Assembly (NCBI GenBank): GCA_016283095.1
Contig: JAEEMG010000034.1
Span: forward strand, 1 to 64,000
From: Paludibacteraceae bacterium
GTDB lineage: Bacteria > Bacteroidota > Bacteroidia > Bacteroidales > Paludibacteraceae
DNA length: 64,000 nt
Direction of reading: 5' to 3'
Under the pieces are notes generated by a model. It was not told the DNA's origin and ran no database searches. It saw nothing but the letters and a program-made list of their open reading frames with translations. Below are positions 36,612 through 44,786 of the stretch, piece by piece; within the stretch, counting starts at the first letter, position 1, and every line of letters starts with the position of its first letter. A program made the translations under genes and the position numbers.

Positions 36612-38408
36612 TCATATCTTATTCTTCTTCTGCCAATAGACACAACCCAAGACAATCAACACAGTGAAAATCAAAGCTCCAAGCAAAACCGATAAAGGAA
36701 TTTCTTTATTCATTATGACGATTTTTGGAGTAGCGGTAATCGTTTCCGACGGCACTGTGTCCGACTGTGCAACTGCAATTGTATCTACTTTAAAGGCTGA
36801 TGAATCAACAGGAACAGGAATCAAACTTGGATCTAACATCATGGGGAAGCCATCAAATATTGGCATTTCACTAATCGCGTCGTCTGCCAACATATCCGCT
36901 ATATCTTTTGGAATTTTCAAAAAGCAAAATTCTGTTATAAGTGTTGTATCCTGACATTGCCATCCTTTAACTATATCTTTAATTGACATACGATATCTGC
37001 CAGCTGGAAAATATCTCATATGTTTGATATCGTTGAAACGTTCCCAATCAAACACATAAGGATAATCTCGTGGATCAAAAAAACTCACATCAAACGACAA
37101 CGTATCATTTGGATCATCCAATTGTTCGATAGAAATCATTTTAACGTTATTATAAGCGTCTATAGTAGAATCCTTTGGAAAAAATTTACTTATGTTTACA
37201 TTTTCACCCCAAAAGCCCGCATTAAGAGAATCTCTAAACTCATCAAATTTCTTTTTTGTTGTTAATTTTCCGATTGTACCATTATACATATATGGTCCAT
37301 AGGCATCTTGTGGAAGAGTAAATTCCAAAGTGGCATTTTGCCAATCTGTGATGGCACATGACGTAAATCGATCTTTGTCCATCATTGCCTTTAGATTATT
37401 CCAAGATGCGGACGCTTTTATATCCTTTAATTTAACAGATTGTAGTTCTTTGTATTCAGGCTCATCATAGTACCCATGGGCTTCTCCTTCACTAATTCCA
37501 AAATCAAAACTAAAAGCTTCTCCTTTATGTGGTTTATAATCTTTTTTATAACCGACTCCATAACGATGTAAATCACTTTCAACATTCCATTTATCTAAAT
37601 TTAGATAACCTAATTTAGAACTCATTTTACCGTCAAAAACGAAAGCCATAAACGACTTGATGTTACCTTTCCATGTTCCACCAGTAGAAATGTCGTAAGA
37701 GCAGCCAAATTGATTGCAGCCAAAAGACTCAATACTATATTTTGCAACCACCTTTGAATATGAGTTAGGCAAAAAAGTCAAATTATGATGAAAATGAAAA
37801 TTCATATAAATAGTGGAGTCAGAACTTTTCACACTACTCTCTATACCTACATTCAATATATCAACGGGAGTACCGTCTTGTACTATATTACAATTTGGAA
37901 CATAATCATCTAATCTAAGATTTAATGAATCAATATATTTAGAGTACTTCTCTCCGCTCATTACACGTAATTCTTTATCATGTTTTAGAGCTAATTGATA
38001 TACACGATCATTAAAATTTATGTAACCATCATCACTTTTTATTTCATCACAATCAAAAGTGTCTTTAGGTCCAAGTAAGAGACGTAATGTAGATTCGGAT
38101 CGAGAAGTCCACAAATAATTTTCCTTATTTATTTCTTTATTAACTGTATAAATAAAATTAACATTAATCGGGAAAGCACAATCAACAGTTACAGTATCAT
38201 CCGTCGTATTTTTGAATACAAAAATCGCAGTAATACTGTCCTGATCACATAACATCAGCTCCTTTTCCAAGGCTATCTTATCATTAGACTCATTAGTATA
38301 GATATGCCCATAAGACCATGATTCAACATCATTACAAACTCCGTCGTCTGCCATTAGAGAAAAAATGACAGATATCTGTATAAATAGAAAGAAAAGTATT
38401 CGCTTCAT
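36612..38408 (-). CDS. Periplasmic/exported protein with C-terminal membrane anchor, DUF4424-like
   Basis: This 598-residue protein has a signal peptide (MKRILFFLFIQISVIFSLMA). A large extracytoplasmic region follows, then one C-terminal transmembrane helix (LSVLLGALIFTVLIVLGCVY) and a short basic tail (QKKNKI). The N-terminal part has the pattern IALEKELMLCD..ITAIFVFKNTTDDTVTVDCAFPIN, which resembles DUF4424-type domains. A middle segment (IKASASWNNLKAMMDKDRFT, then CAITDWQNATLEFTLPQ) looks like a discoidin/NADase-type glycan-binding sandwich with a DxDxxTxW-like core. Both assignments are by eye and uncertain. A perfect TATCTTTG promoter box lies 23 bp upstream of the ATG. Confidence 0.6.
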   Translation of the reverse strand: MKRILFFLFIQISVIFSLMADDGVCNDVESWSYGHIYTNESNDKIALEKELMLCDQDSITAIFVFKNTTDDTVTVDCAFPINVNFIYTVNKEINKENYLWTSRSESTLRLLLGPKDTFDCDEIKSDDGYINFNDRVYQLALKHDKELRVMSGEKYSKYIDSLNLRLDDYVPNCNIVQDGTPVDILNVGIESSVKSSDSTIYMNFHFHHNLTFLPNSYSKVVAKYSIESFGCNQFGCSYDISTGGTWKGNIKSFMAFVFDGKMSSKLGYLNLDKWNVESDLHRYGVGYKKDYKPHKGEAFSFDFGISEGEAHGYYDEPEYKELQSVKLKDIKASASWNNLKAMMDKDRFTSCAITDWQNATLEFTLPQDAYGPYMYNGTIGKLTTKKKFDEFRDSLNAGFWGENVNISKFFPKDSTIDAYNNVKMISIEQLDDPNDTLSFDVSFFDPRDYPYVFDWERFNDIKHMRYFPAGRYRMSIKDIVKGWQCQDTTLITEFCFLKIPKDIADMLADDAISEMPIFDGFPMMLDPSLIPVPVDSSAFKVDTIAVAQSDTVPSETITATPKIVIMNKEIPLSVLLGALIFTVLIVLGCVYWQKKNKI

Positions 38409-38430
38409 AGTATAGTCCTGATTTTGGATG

Positions 38431-38438
38431 CAAAGATA
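38431..38438 (-). promoter_or_regulatory. Promoter -7 box TATCTTTG for the DUF4424-like gene
   Basis: The minus-strand TATCTTTG fits TAnnTTTG at 23-30 bp upstream of the ATG at 38408. No convincing -33 element is visible. Confidence 0.6.
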
Positions 38439-38479
38439 ATCGTATTTTATGGCATCATCTATTTTATTTGAAATTAAAA

Positions 38480-38536
38480 CAAAAAAAAAGCCTACAATAA
38501 TGGATTTGTCTTACGACAACACCAATACTGTAGGCT
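38480..38536 (-). terminator. ileS terminator
   Basis: On the minus strand AGCCTACA (38536-38529) pairs with TGTAGGCT (38496-38489) and is followed by nine T. It lies 43 bp after the ileS stop. Confidence 0.8.
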
Positions 38537-38578
38537 AATATTTAAGTTTGACCGTCATCACGGTCTCAAATCATCAAC

Positions 38579-41500
38579 TTACGCTTTTACAACCTTGACA
38601 TTTACCTTGTAATCATCAAAGTCAAGTTCAGTTGCTCCACTGATTGAATCAACAAGTTTAACCTCGTTTGCCAATACCTGTGAAGCGATATACTGTGCGA
38701 AGTGCTCAACAGCAGCGTTGATCTCTGCCTTCTTCTCAATCTCAACAAGAATCTTGTCTGTGATCTCGAATCCTGAAGACTTACGGATGTTCTGGATTCT
38801 GTTGACAAACTCACGTGCGATACCCTCTTCCTTCAACTCATCAGTGATTGTGACGTCAAGAGCGATTGTAATCTGACCGTTGTTTGCTACCAACCATCCT
38901 GGAATATCCTCAGAAAGAATCTCCACATCACCCTTCTCTACTACAACTGAAGCTCCGGCGACATCAAGTGTATACTGTCCGTTCTTCTCCAACTCAGCGA
39001 TCTGCTCCTGAGAGAACTCTGTAAGCATCTGAGCAACAGTCTTCATGTTCTTGCCACACTTAGGTCCAAGTTTCTTGAAGTCTGGCTTGATTCTCTTGAC
39101 AAGGATTCCAGAAGCATCAGTAACAAAGTTGATTGCCTTAACGTTAACCTCGTTCATAATCAAATCCTTGACTGCCTCGATATTCTCCTGCTCATTATCA
39201 GAAAGAATAGGCACCATGATCTGAGTAAGTGGCTGACGAACCTTGATGTTTTCCTTCTTACGAAGAGCAAGTGTCATTGAAGAGATATCCTGAGCAAGCT
39301 GCATTCTCTCCTCAAGAGTCTTGTTGATCAACTTTTCGTCTGCAACTGGGAATTTAGCCAAATGAACACTCTCACTCTTATCCTTACCTGTCGCAGCGTT
39401 AAGATCAAGGAATACACGGTCTGCGTAGAATGGCGAGATTGGAGCCATCAATCTTGACACTGTCTCAAGACATGTGTAAAGTGTCTGATATGCAGAAAGT
39501 TTATCCTTTGTCATCTCTCCACCCCAGAATCTCTTACGGCAAAGACGCACATACCAGTTAGACAAGTTATCGCAAACGAATGTAGAGATTGCACGACCTG
39601 CCTTAGTTGGCTCGTAGTCGGAATATGCAGCGTCTACATCCTTTACCAATGTGTTCAAAAGTGAAATGATCCAACGGTCGATCTCCTGACGCTCGTTCAT
39701 TGGAACTTCAGCCTGAGAATAATCAAATCCGTCTACATTAGCATAAAGAGCAAAGAATGAGTATGTATTGTAAAGAGTACCGAAGAATTTTCTTCTTACC
39801 TCATCAACACCCTCCTCATCAAAACGAAGGTTGTCCCAAGGCGACGCGTTTGTGATCATATACCAACGAAGTGGGTCTGAACCGTATTTTTCGATAGCAC
39901 CGAACGGATCAACAGCATTACCCAAACGCTTACTCATCTTGTTTCCGTTCTTGTCGAGTACAAGTCCGTTAGAGATAACAGCCTTAAATGCGACGCTGTC
40001 CTTCACCATTGTTGAGATTGCGTGAAGTGTGAAGAACCATCCACGTGTCTGGTCAACACCCTCTGCGATGAAGTTAGCTGGGTAGAACTCACCGTTATCT
40101 ACAACTTCCTTATTTTCAAATGGATAGTGCATCTGAGCGAATGGCATTGCACCTGAATCAAACCATACGTCGATAAGGTCAGTCTCTCTCTTCATCGGTT
40201 TGCCACTCTCGCTGACAAGGATAATATTGTCAACATATGGACGGTGAAGATCAATATTCTTAGGATCGTAATTCTCCTTTGAATAATCTCCAACCTTGAA
40301 GTTAGGCCATGGATTAGACTTCATGAATCCTGCTTTGACAGACTTGTCAATCTCAGCCATCAACTCCTCAAGTGAACCGATACATTTCTCTTCTGCACCG
40401 TCTTCTGTTCTCCAGATAGGAAGCGGAGTTCCCCAATATCTTGAACGAGATAGATTCCAGTCGTTCAAATTCTCAAGCCACTTTCCAAAACGTCCAGTAC
40501 CTGTTGATTCAGGCTTCCAAAGGATTGTCTTGTTAAGCTCGATCATTCTCTCTCTTGCAGCAGTCGACTTGATGAACCAGCTGTCAAGTGGATAGTAAAG
40601 CACTGGCTTGTCTGTTCTCCAGCAGTGAGGATAGTTGTGGACATGTTTCTCAATCTTGAACGCTTTGTTTGTAGCCTTCATAAGCATACAGATAGCGACG
40701 TCGAGAGTCTCATCCTTATCTGTCAAGTTCTTGTCGTATGCATTCTTCACGAAACGGCCCTCGAACTGCTTGTACTCATCAACATTGATATGAGTCTTCA
40801 CATATTCGTCATCAAGATCTGATAGAAGGTAGAATTTACCAGTCAAATCCACTGATGGACGAAGATTGCCGTTTTTGTCGAGCAACTGAAGTGGTGGAAT
40901 ACCTGCAGCCTTGGCAACCTTGGCGTCGTCAGCACCAAATGTAGGCGCGATATGTACGATACCAGTACCGTCTTCTGTAGTGACATAATCACCAGGGATT
41001 ACACGGAATGCCTGATCAGCATTCTCTGGAGTGATCCAAGGAAGAAGCTGCTCATATTTCATACCTACAAGGTCAGTACCCTTATATTCAGCAACGACCT
41101 TGAAAGGAACAAGTTTGTCTCCAGCCTTATAATCCTCAAATGCTATCTCTGCAGCCTTTGGATTGAAATGTGCATTAAGCAATGCCTTCGCACACACATA
41201 AGTAGCAGGCTCACCTGTGTATGGATTGAAACTCTGTACTGCCACATACTCAATCTTAGGACCGACACAAAGAGCAGTGTTGGAAGAAAGAGTCCAAGGA
41301 GTAGTTGTCCAAGCCAAGAAGTATGGAGTACCATGCTGAGTCATCTCAGGCTTAGGATCAACCATCTTAAACTGAGCGACCACTGTTGTATCCTTAACGT
41401 CGCGATAACAGCCAGGCTGATTCAACTCGTGTGAAGAAAGACCTGTACCTGCTGCAGGCGAGTATGGCTGGATTGTGTATCCTTTGTAAAGATACCCCTT

Positions 41501-42010
41501 CTTATAAAGATCCTTCAAAAGATACCAAAGAGTCTCGATATACTTGTTGTCGTATGTGATGTATGGGTTTTCAAGATCCACCCAATAACCCATCTTATGA
41601 GTAAGGTCTGTCCACTCCTTTGTGAACTTCATCACATTTGTACGGCAAGCGTTGTTGTAATCGTCTACTGAGATCTTCTTGCCAATATCCTCCTTTGTGA
41701 TTCCAAGTTCCTTCTCTACACCAAGCTCCACAGGAAGTCCGTGAGTATCCCATCCAGCCTTACGCTTAACATGGAATCCCTTCATTGTCTTGTATCTGCA
41801 GAAAATATCCTTGATTGAACGAGCCATTACGTGGTGAATACCTGGCATACCGTTTGCTGAAGGCGGACCTTCAAAAAACACGAAAGTTGGATTGCCCTCT
41901 CTCTCAGAGATACTCTTATGGAAAAGGTCTTTAGCATCCCAATCCTTTAGCACCTCTTTGTTTACATCTGAGAGGTTAAAATTCGAATACTCAGTAAATT
42001 TCTTACCCAT
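38579..42010 (-). CDS. ileS: Isoleucyl-tRNA synthetase
   Basis: This 1,143-residue class I synthetase charges tRNA-Ile in the cytosol. The HIGH-type motif is PGIHH at 56-60 within GPPSANGMPGIHHVMARSIK. The KMSKS loop is KMSKRLGN near residue 690. The WDTHGLPVELGVEKELGI, DLIDVWFDSGAMPFAQ and EGVDQTRGWFFTLHA motifs all match IleRS. The large editing (CP1) insertion is present (GTGIVHIAPTFGADDAKVAK). The length and the C-terminal region correspond to the long, eukaryote-like bacterial form usual in Bacteroidetes. No lspA neighbour is present. The gene has its own promoter box and terminator. Confidence 0.97.
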   Translation of the reverse strand: MGKKFTEYSNFNLSDVNKEVLKDWDAKDLFHKSISEREGNPTFVFFEGPPSANGMPGIHHVMARSIKDIFCRYKTMKGFHVKRKAGWDTHGLPVELGVEKELGITKEDIGKKISVDDYNNACRTNVMKFTKEWTDLTHKMGYWVDLENPYITYDNKYIETLWYLLKDLYKKGYLYKGYTIQPYSPAAGTGLSSHELNQPGCYRDVKDTTVVAQFKMVDPKPEMTQHGTPYFLAWTTTPWTLSSNTALCVGPKIEYVAVQSFNPYTGEPATYVCAKALLNAHFNPKAAEIAFEDYKAGDKLVPFKVVAEYKGTDLVGMKYEQLLPWITPENADQAFRVIPGDYVTTEDGTGIVHIAPTFGADDAKVAKAAGIPPLQLLDKNGNLRPSVDLTGKFYLLSDLDDEYVKTHINVDEYKQFEGRFVKNAYDKNLTDKDETLDVAICMLMKATNKAFKIEKHVHNYPHCWRTDKPVLYYPLDSWFIKSTAARERMIELNKTILWKPESTGTGRFGKWLENLNDWNLSRSRYWGTPLPIWRTEDGAEEKCIGSLEELMAEIDKSVKAGFMKSNPWPNFKVGDYSKENYDPKNIDLHRPYVDNIILVSESGKPMKRETDLIDVWFDSGAMPFAQMHYPFENKEVVDNGEFYPANFIAEGVDQTRGWFFTLHAISTMVKDSVAFKAVISNGLVLDKNGNKMSKRLGNAVDPFGAIEKYGSDPLRWYMITNASPWDNLRFDEEGVDEVRRKFFGTLYNTYSFFALYANVDGFDYSQAEVPMNERQEIDRWIISLLNTLVKDVDAAYSDYEPTKAGRAISTFVCDNLSNWYVRLCRKRFWGGEMTKDKLSAYQTLYTCLETVSRLMAPISPFYADRVFLDLNAATGKDKSESVHLAKFPVADEKLINKTLEERMQLAQDISSMTLALRKKENIKVRQPLTQIMVPILSDNEQENIEAVKDLIMNEVNVKAINFVTDASGILVKRIKPDFKKLGPKCGKNMKTVAQMLTEFSQEQIAELEKNGQYTLDVAGASVVVEKGDVEILSEDIPGWLVANNGQITIALDVTITDELKEEGIAREFVNRIQNIRKSSGFEITDKILVEIEKKAEINAAVEHFAQYIASQVLANEVKLVDSISGATELDFDDYKVNVKVVKA

Positions 42011-42071
42011 TATTTATAATGTTTTCTTATTTTCATGAAAATTTGCCCACTACTCGATATAATGAGCGACA

Positions 42072-42079
42072 CAAAATTA
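42072..42079 (-). promoter_or_regulatory. ileS promoter -7 box TAATTTTG
   Basis: The minus-strand TAATTTTG lies 61 bp upstream of the ileS ATG and matches TAnnTTTG. The preceding run of T makes a -33 element hard to place. Confidence 0.55.
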
Positions 42080-42192
42080 CAAAAAAAATGTATTGTAGAG
42101 CATTAAAGTTCGCTAAAAAGTAAATAAAGTCGTATCTTCGCAGTATATAAAGTCCAAAATAAGACTCATACATTGTAGAGCATTGATTTTTG

Positions 42193-42246
42193 AGGATTGT
42201 TAAGGGCGGAACGCCCTAACCCCTTCCCCTACGCGAGCCCGTAGGG
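42193..42246. repeat. Dispersed intergenic palindromic element
   Basis: The segment starts with AGGATTGTTAAGGGCGGA (42193-42210). The same 18 bases occur inverted at 9588-9605. It contains the hairpins GGGCG-GAA-CGCCC (42204-42216) and CCCTACG/CGTAGGG (42227-42233 and 42240-42246). It lies in the divergent ileS-trmD spacer and looks like a genome-dispersed repeat; an RNA or regulatory role is possible. The spacer also holds TATCTTCG (near 42133), a one-base variant of the -7 box, which could serve trmD. Confidence 0.55.
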
Positions 42247-42308
42247 CGAGCGATAAAAAAAGAAGGAGGGTTAGGCAACATTATTAATTGCCATAATAGT
42301 TCAATAAA

Positions 42309-42986
42309 ATGAGAATAGACATTCTTTCATGCGTGCCCGAACTACTCGAGAGTCCGTTGCAGCATTCAATTATAAAAAGAGCAAGAGAAAAGGGATTGGT
42401 GGATATCCAAATCCACAATATCCGTGACTACACGCTGAACAAGCATTTGAAAGTAGACGACGAGGCGTACGGCTACTCGGCAGGTATGGTGATGCAGATC
42501 GAACCTATCGACAGACTGATCACGCATTTGAAAGAGCAAAGAGAATATGATGAAGTAATTTATACCAGTCCCGACGGTGAGACTTTCAACCAGAAGATAG
42601 CCAATGAATTATCCCTCTACAATAATATCATAATCCTTTGCGGACACTACAAAGGCATCGACCACCGTATACGTGAGCATCTCATCACTCGAGAAATATC
42701 TATCGGTGATTTTGTATTAACGGGAGGTGAACTGGCATCTCTTGTCATGACAGATGCTGTTGTACGTTTGTTGCCTGGTGCGATGAGTGATCTGGAAAGT
42801 GCGTTGACCGACTGTTTCCAGGATGATCTTTTGGCTCCTCCCGTCTACACTCGTCCAGCTGAATACAAAGGATGGAAAGTGCCTGATGTTCTGTTGTCTG
42901 GCAACGAAAAGATAATCCGTGAGTGGGAATACGAGCAGAGTCTGGAAAGGACAAAAAAACTAAGACCAGATCTTTTGAAAGAATAA
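42309..42986 (+). CDS. trmD: tRNA (guanine37-N1)-methyltransferase
   Basis: TrmD methylates G37 next to the anticodon using S-adenosylmethionine, which prevents frameshifting; it acts as a dimer in the cytosol. The 225-residue sequence is full length. It shows [20 protein letters not shown] at the start, [13 protein letters not shown] (50-62), [11 protein letters not shown] (111-121), the knotted SAM pocket [13 protein letters not shown] (131-143) and [10 protein letters not shown] (174-183) with VPDVLLSGN. It is divergent from ileS and followed by a hairpin terminator. The usual rpsP-rimM-rplS neighbours are absent. Confidence 0.96.
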   Translation: MRIDILSCVPELLESPLQHSIIKRAREKGLVDIQIHNIRDYTLNKHLKVDDEAYGYSAGMVMQIEPIDRLITHLKEQREYDEVIYTSPDGETFNQKIANELSLYNNIIILCGHYKGIDHRIREHLITREISIGDFVLTGGELASLVMTDAVVRLLPGAMSDLESALTDCFQDDLLAPPVYTRPAEYKGWKVPDVLLSGNEKIIREWEYEQSLERTKKLRPDLLKE

Positions 42987-42991
42987 CATAT

Positions 42992-43023
42992 CTGTAGAGA
43001 CGTGGCATGCCCCGTCTTTACAG
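42992..43023 (+). terminator. trmD downstream hairpin
   Basis: CTGTAGAGACG (42992-43002) pairs with CGTCTTTACAG (43013-43023) with one G-U pair. GGCATGCC forms the centre. The T-run after it is poor, so it may be either a terminator or a member of the dispersed GAGACG palindrome family. Confidence 0.6.
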
Positions 43024-43046
43024 ATTTCATTCTATCTCATTATCTT

Positions 43047-43280
43047 ATGTCAGCCAATAATACTATAAAGAAGTGGACAAAGAGAATAGCAAATATATCT
43101 GCAATCTGCCTATTCATAATCTGCATACTTATTATCATTGGCATGGTTGGATTTTTTGTATATGTTGTATATGCGGTGATGGAACGTTAATGTTAGATGC
43201 TGATTTATAGTCGAAGGAAATCCAACAACATTATAAATGAAGATAATTGGCAAAATCAAATATCTAAATTCTTATTATGT
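43047..43280 (+). pseudogene. Degenerate, internally deleted copy of the downstream membrane-protein gene
   Basis: The copy opens MSANNTIKKWTKRIANISAI and a transmembrane helix, parallel to MSTNKTTIKKWIKRLAILSA of the next gene, and stops at 43188-43190 after 47 residues. The following 90 bp (about 43178-43270) match the segment at about 43536-43630 of the intact gene (TTAATGTTAGATGCTGA, then AATTGGCAAAATCAAAT) with small indels. So the copy has lost its centre and its frame. The short 47-residue membrane peptide could still be made. Confidence 0.7.
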
Positions 43281-43760
43281 ATGTCAACCAATAAAACTAC
43301 TATCAAGAAATGGATAAAGAGATTAGCGATTCTATCTGCATTCTGCCTATTTATTTTCATTTGTCTAACAGGGCTTATTATACATGCGTTAGACGAAGGA
43401 TGTAGTCAGATACCTGAAAAACCTGCAAACATACCTCAATCTGCTGTTTGGACGGGAGAGTGTGAGACAGGACATTGGGTAAATCTTGCTGAAATCCATG
43501 ATGGTAAATATCATTTTATGCTTTATGATGTCTCGAATGGAGCGTTAATGTTAGATGCTGACTTCGTTTTCGAGGGAAAATCCAACTGCATTATAAATGA
43601 AGACAATTGGCAAAATCAAATAGTTAGTTTTGCAGTAGATGCCGATTGGATAAATATAAAAGGAGGAGGAAAATTTGAAATTGTATTACCTGCATACGGA
43701 GGAGAATACTGGGATAAAGACAAGGAAGCCTTCATTTGGGATAACGACGAGATTGAATAA
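43281..43760 (+). CDS. Small membrane-anchored hypothetical protein
   Basis: This is 159 residues from MSTNKTTIKKW; the frame opens 84 bp earlier, but that part lies in the degenerate duplicate and is not coding. A basic N-terminus is followed by one transmembrane helix (AILSAFCLFIFICLTGLIIH). A beta-rich domain of about 110 residues outside the membrane follows (VNLAEIHDGKYHFMLYDV, then WINIKGGGKFEIVLPAYGG). The C-terminus is acidic (DKDKEAFIWDNDEIE). I do not recognise the family. Its partial duplicate directly upstream shows recent local duplication, and the kinase-domain gene follows after 81 bp. Confidence 0.62.
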   Translation: MSTNKTTIKKWIKRLAILSAFCLFIFICLTGLIIHALDEGCSQIPEKPANIPQSAVWTGECETGHWVNLAEIHDGKYHFMLYDVSNGALMLDADFVFEGKSNCIINEDNWQNQIVSFAVDADWINIKGGGKFEIVLPAYGGEYWDKDKEAFIWDNDEIE

Positions 43761-43841
43761 CACGAAGGCACGGACGTAAATGTGAAAACATTATCTCCTG
43801 ACAATATCAAGACAAGACGTTAATCATTAAAATTAACTATC

Positions 43842-44648
43842 ATGAGCAATGGAACAAGACTTGAGCAAAATATTAATGAGCCAAACCAACATGTCGGTGG
43901 AGACCTTTATCAAAAGCCAACCAAAAGAGAAATGGCAGATCTTGACAGAGGCGACATTAGAGTGTTTGAAAAAGGGGTTCACGATCAACCGTATGGAGAT
44001 TCAGAGAATGTCCAGACTACTCTTGAGCAAACCAGAGCGGAGCAGGTAGAGACGAAAAGATTGTTTGATATAGCCAAAGAAAATAGTCTGTTTATCGACA
44101 GAGAGACAATCGATAAGTTTGGCGACAAACTTTGCACCAAGACTGGCGAATGCGAGATTTTCTACAATGAAAAAGAATCTCTTATTTATAAGGTGAAGGA
44201 TCCGTTTGCCAAATGGGTGATTAAAGAGCTCCACGCTGAAGATGCCATCTACGAGCATATCATCCATAATCTTCTATTTCCAAACACTCGTTATAAATTC
44301 GTTGGAATTGCTGAAGACGAAGGGAATCTTAGAATCGTGTTGACTCAGCCATACATATCGTCTACCAATGCCCACCCTACTGACGAAGAGATCATTTGTC
44401 ATCTGAAGACGTTGGGATTAGAGCCAGACGGTCCTTATTTCTACGGCAACGAATATGTCACTGTCACAGACATCGGCACAGCCAGCGACAATGTATTGAA
44501 AGGAGACGATGGTGAGCTATACTTCATCGACCCGATCATCAAACTAAAGAAGCCAGCAAAAGAAGTCATAGAATTTCTTGTAAATTTCACGCCAAAAGAA
44601 GAACCATTGTCTTGGTGGAAATCATTGCTGAAACGTTTCAAACGATAA
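43842..44648 (+). CDS. Stand-alone polyvalent-protein-type kinase domain protein
   Basis: This is a 268-residue cytosolic protein. After a polar N-terminus of about 90 residues, the rest resembles the serine/threonine/tyrosine-kinase-like domain described from polyvalent proteins of phages and conjugative elements. It shows ESLIYKVKDPFA with the candidate ATP lysine, HNLLFPNTRYKFVGIAE, LRIVLTQPYIS, YFYGNEYVTVTDIGTASDNV and LYFIDPIIKLK, where FIDP would be the DFG equivalent. In polyvalent proteins this domain is one of many; here it stands alone. Activity is not proven, because the HRD loop is not classical. It lies 81 bp after a membrane-protein gene, and a palindrome follows the stop. Confidence 0.65.
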   Translation: MSNGTRLEQNINEPNQHVGGDLYQKPTKREMADLDRGDIRVFEKGVHDQPYGDSENVQTTLEQTRAEQVETKRLFDIAKENSLFIDRETIDKFGDKLCTKTGECEIFYNEKESLIYKVKDPFAKWVIKELHAEDAIYEHIIHNLLFPNTRYKFVGIAEDEGNLRIVLTQPYISSTNAHPTDEEIICHLKTLGLEPDGPYFYGNEYVTVTDIGTASDNVLKGDDGELYFIDPIIKLKKPAKEVIEFLVNFTPKEEPLSWWKSLLKRFKR

Positions 44649-44659
44649 AATCATATTTT

Positions 44660-44682
44660 GAGACGTTGCATCGCAGCGTCTC
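44660..44682. terminator. GAGACG-type palindrome after the kinase-domain gene
   Basis: GAGACG (44660-44665) pairs with CGTCTC (44677-44682) around TTGCATCGCAG. The T-run is weak. The sequence is close to the guaB terminator stem at 9628-9652, so it belongs to a dispersed palindrome family. Confidence 0.6.
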
Positions 44683-44786
44683 TTATATCCAGATTTGGGC
44701 TACCACAAGGGATCGCCCCTACGGCCTAATAACAATTGCAATGACGTATTTCCCAACAATTATGAATTACGCATTATGAATTAATG

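Noticed and set aside
42993-43190. ORF from 43002 as a 62-residue gene
   Set aside because: The first 15 codons lie in the trmD hairpin; the real homology to the next gene starts at the ATG at 43047, and the copy is degenerate.
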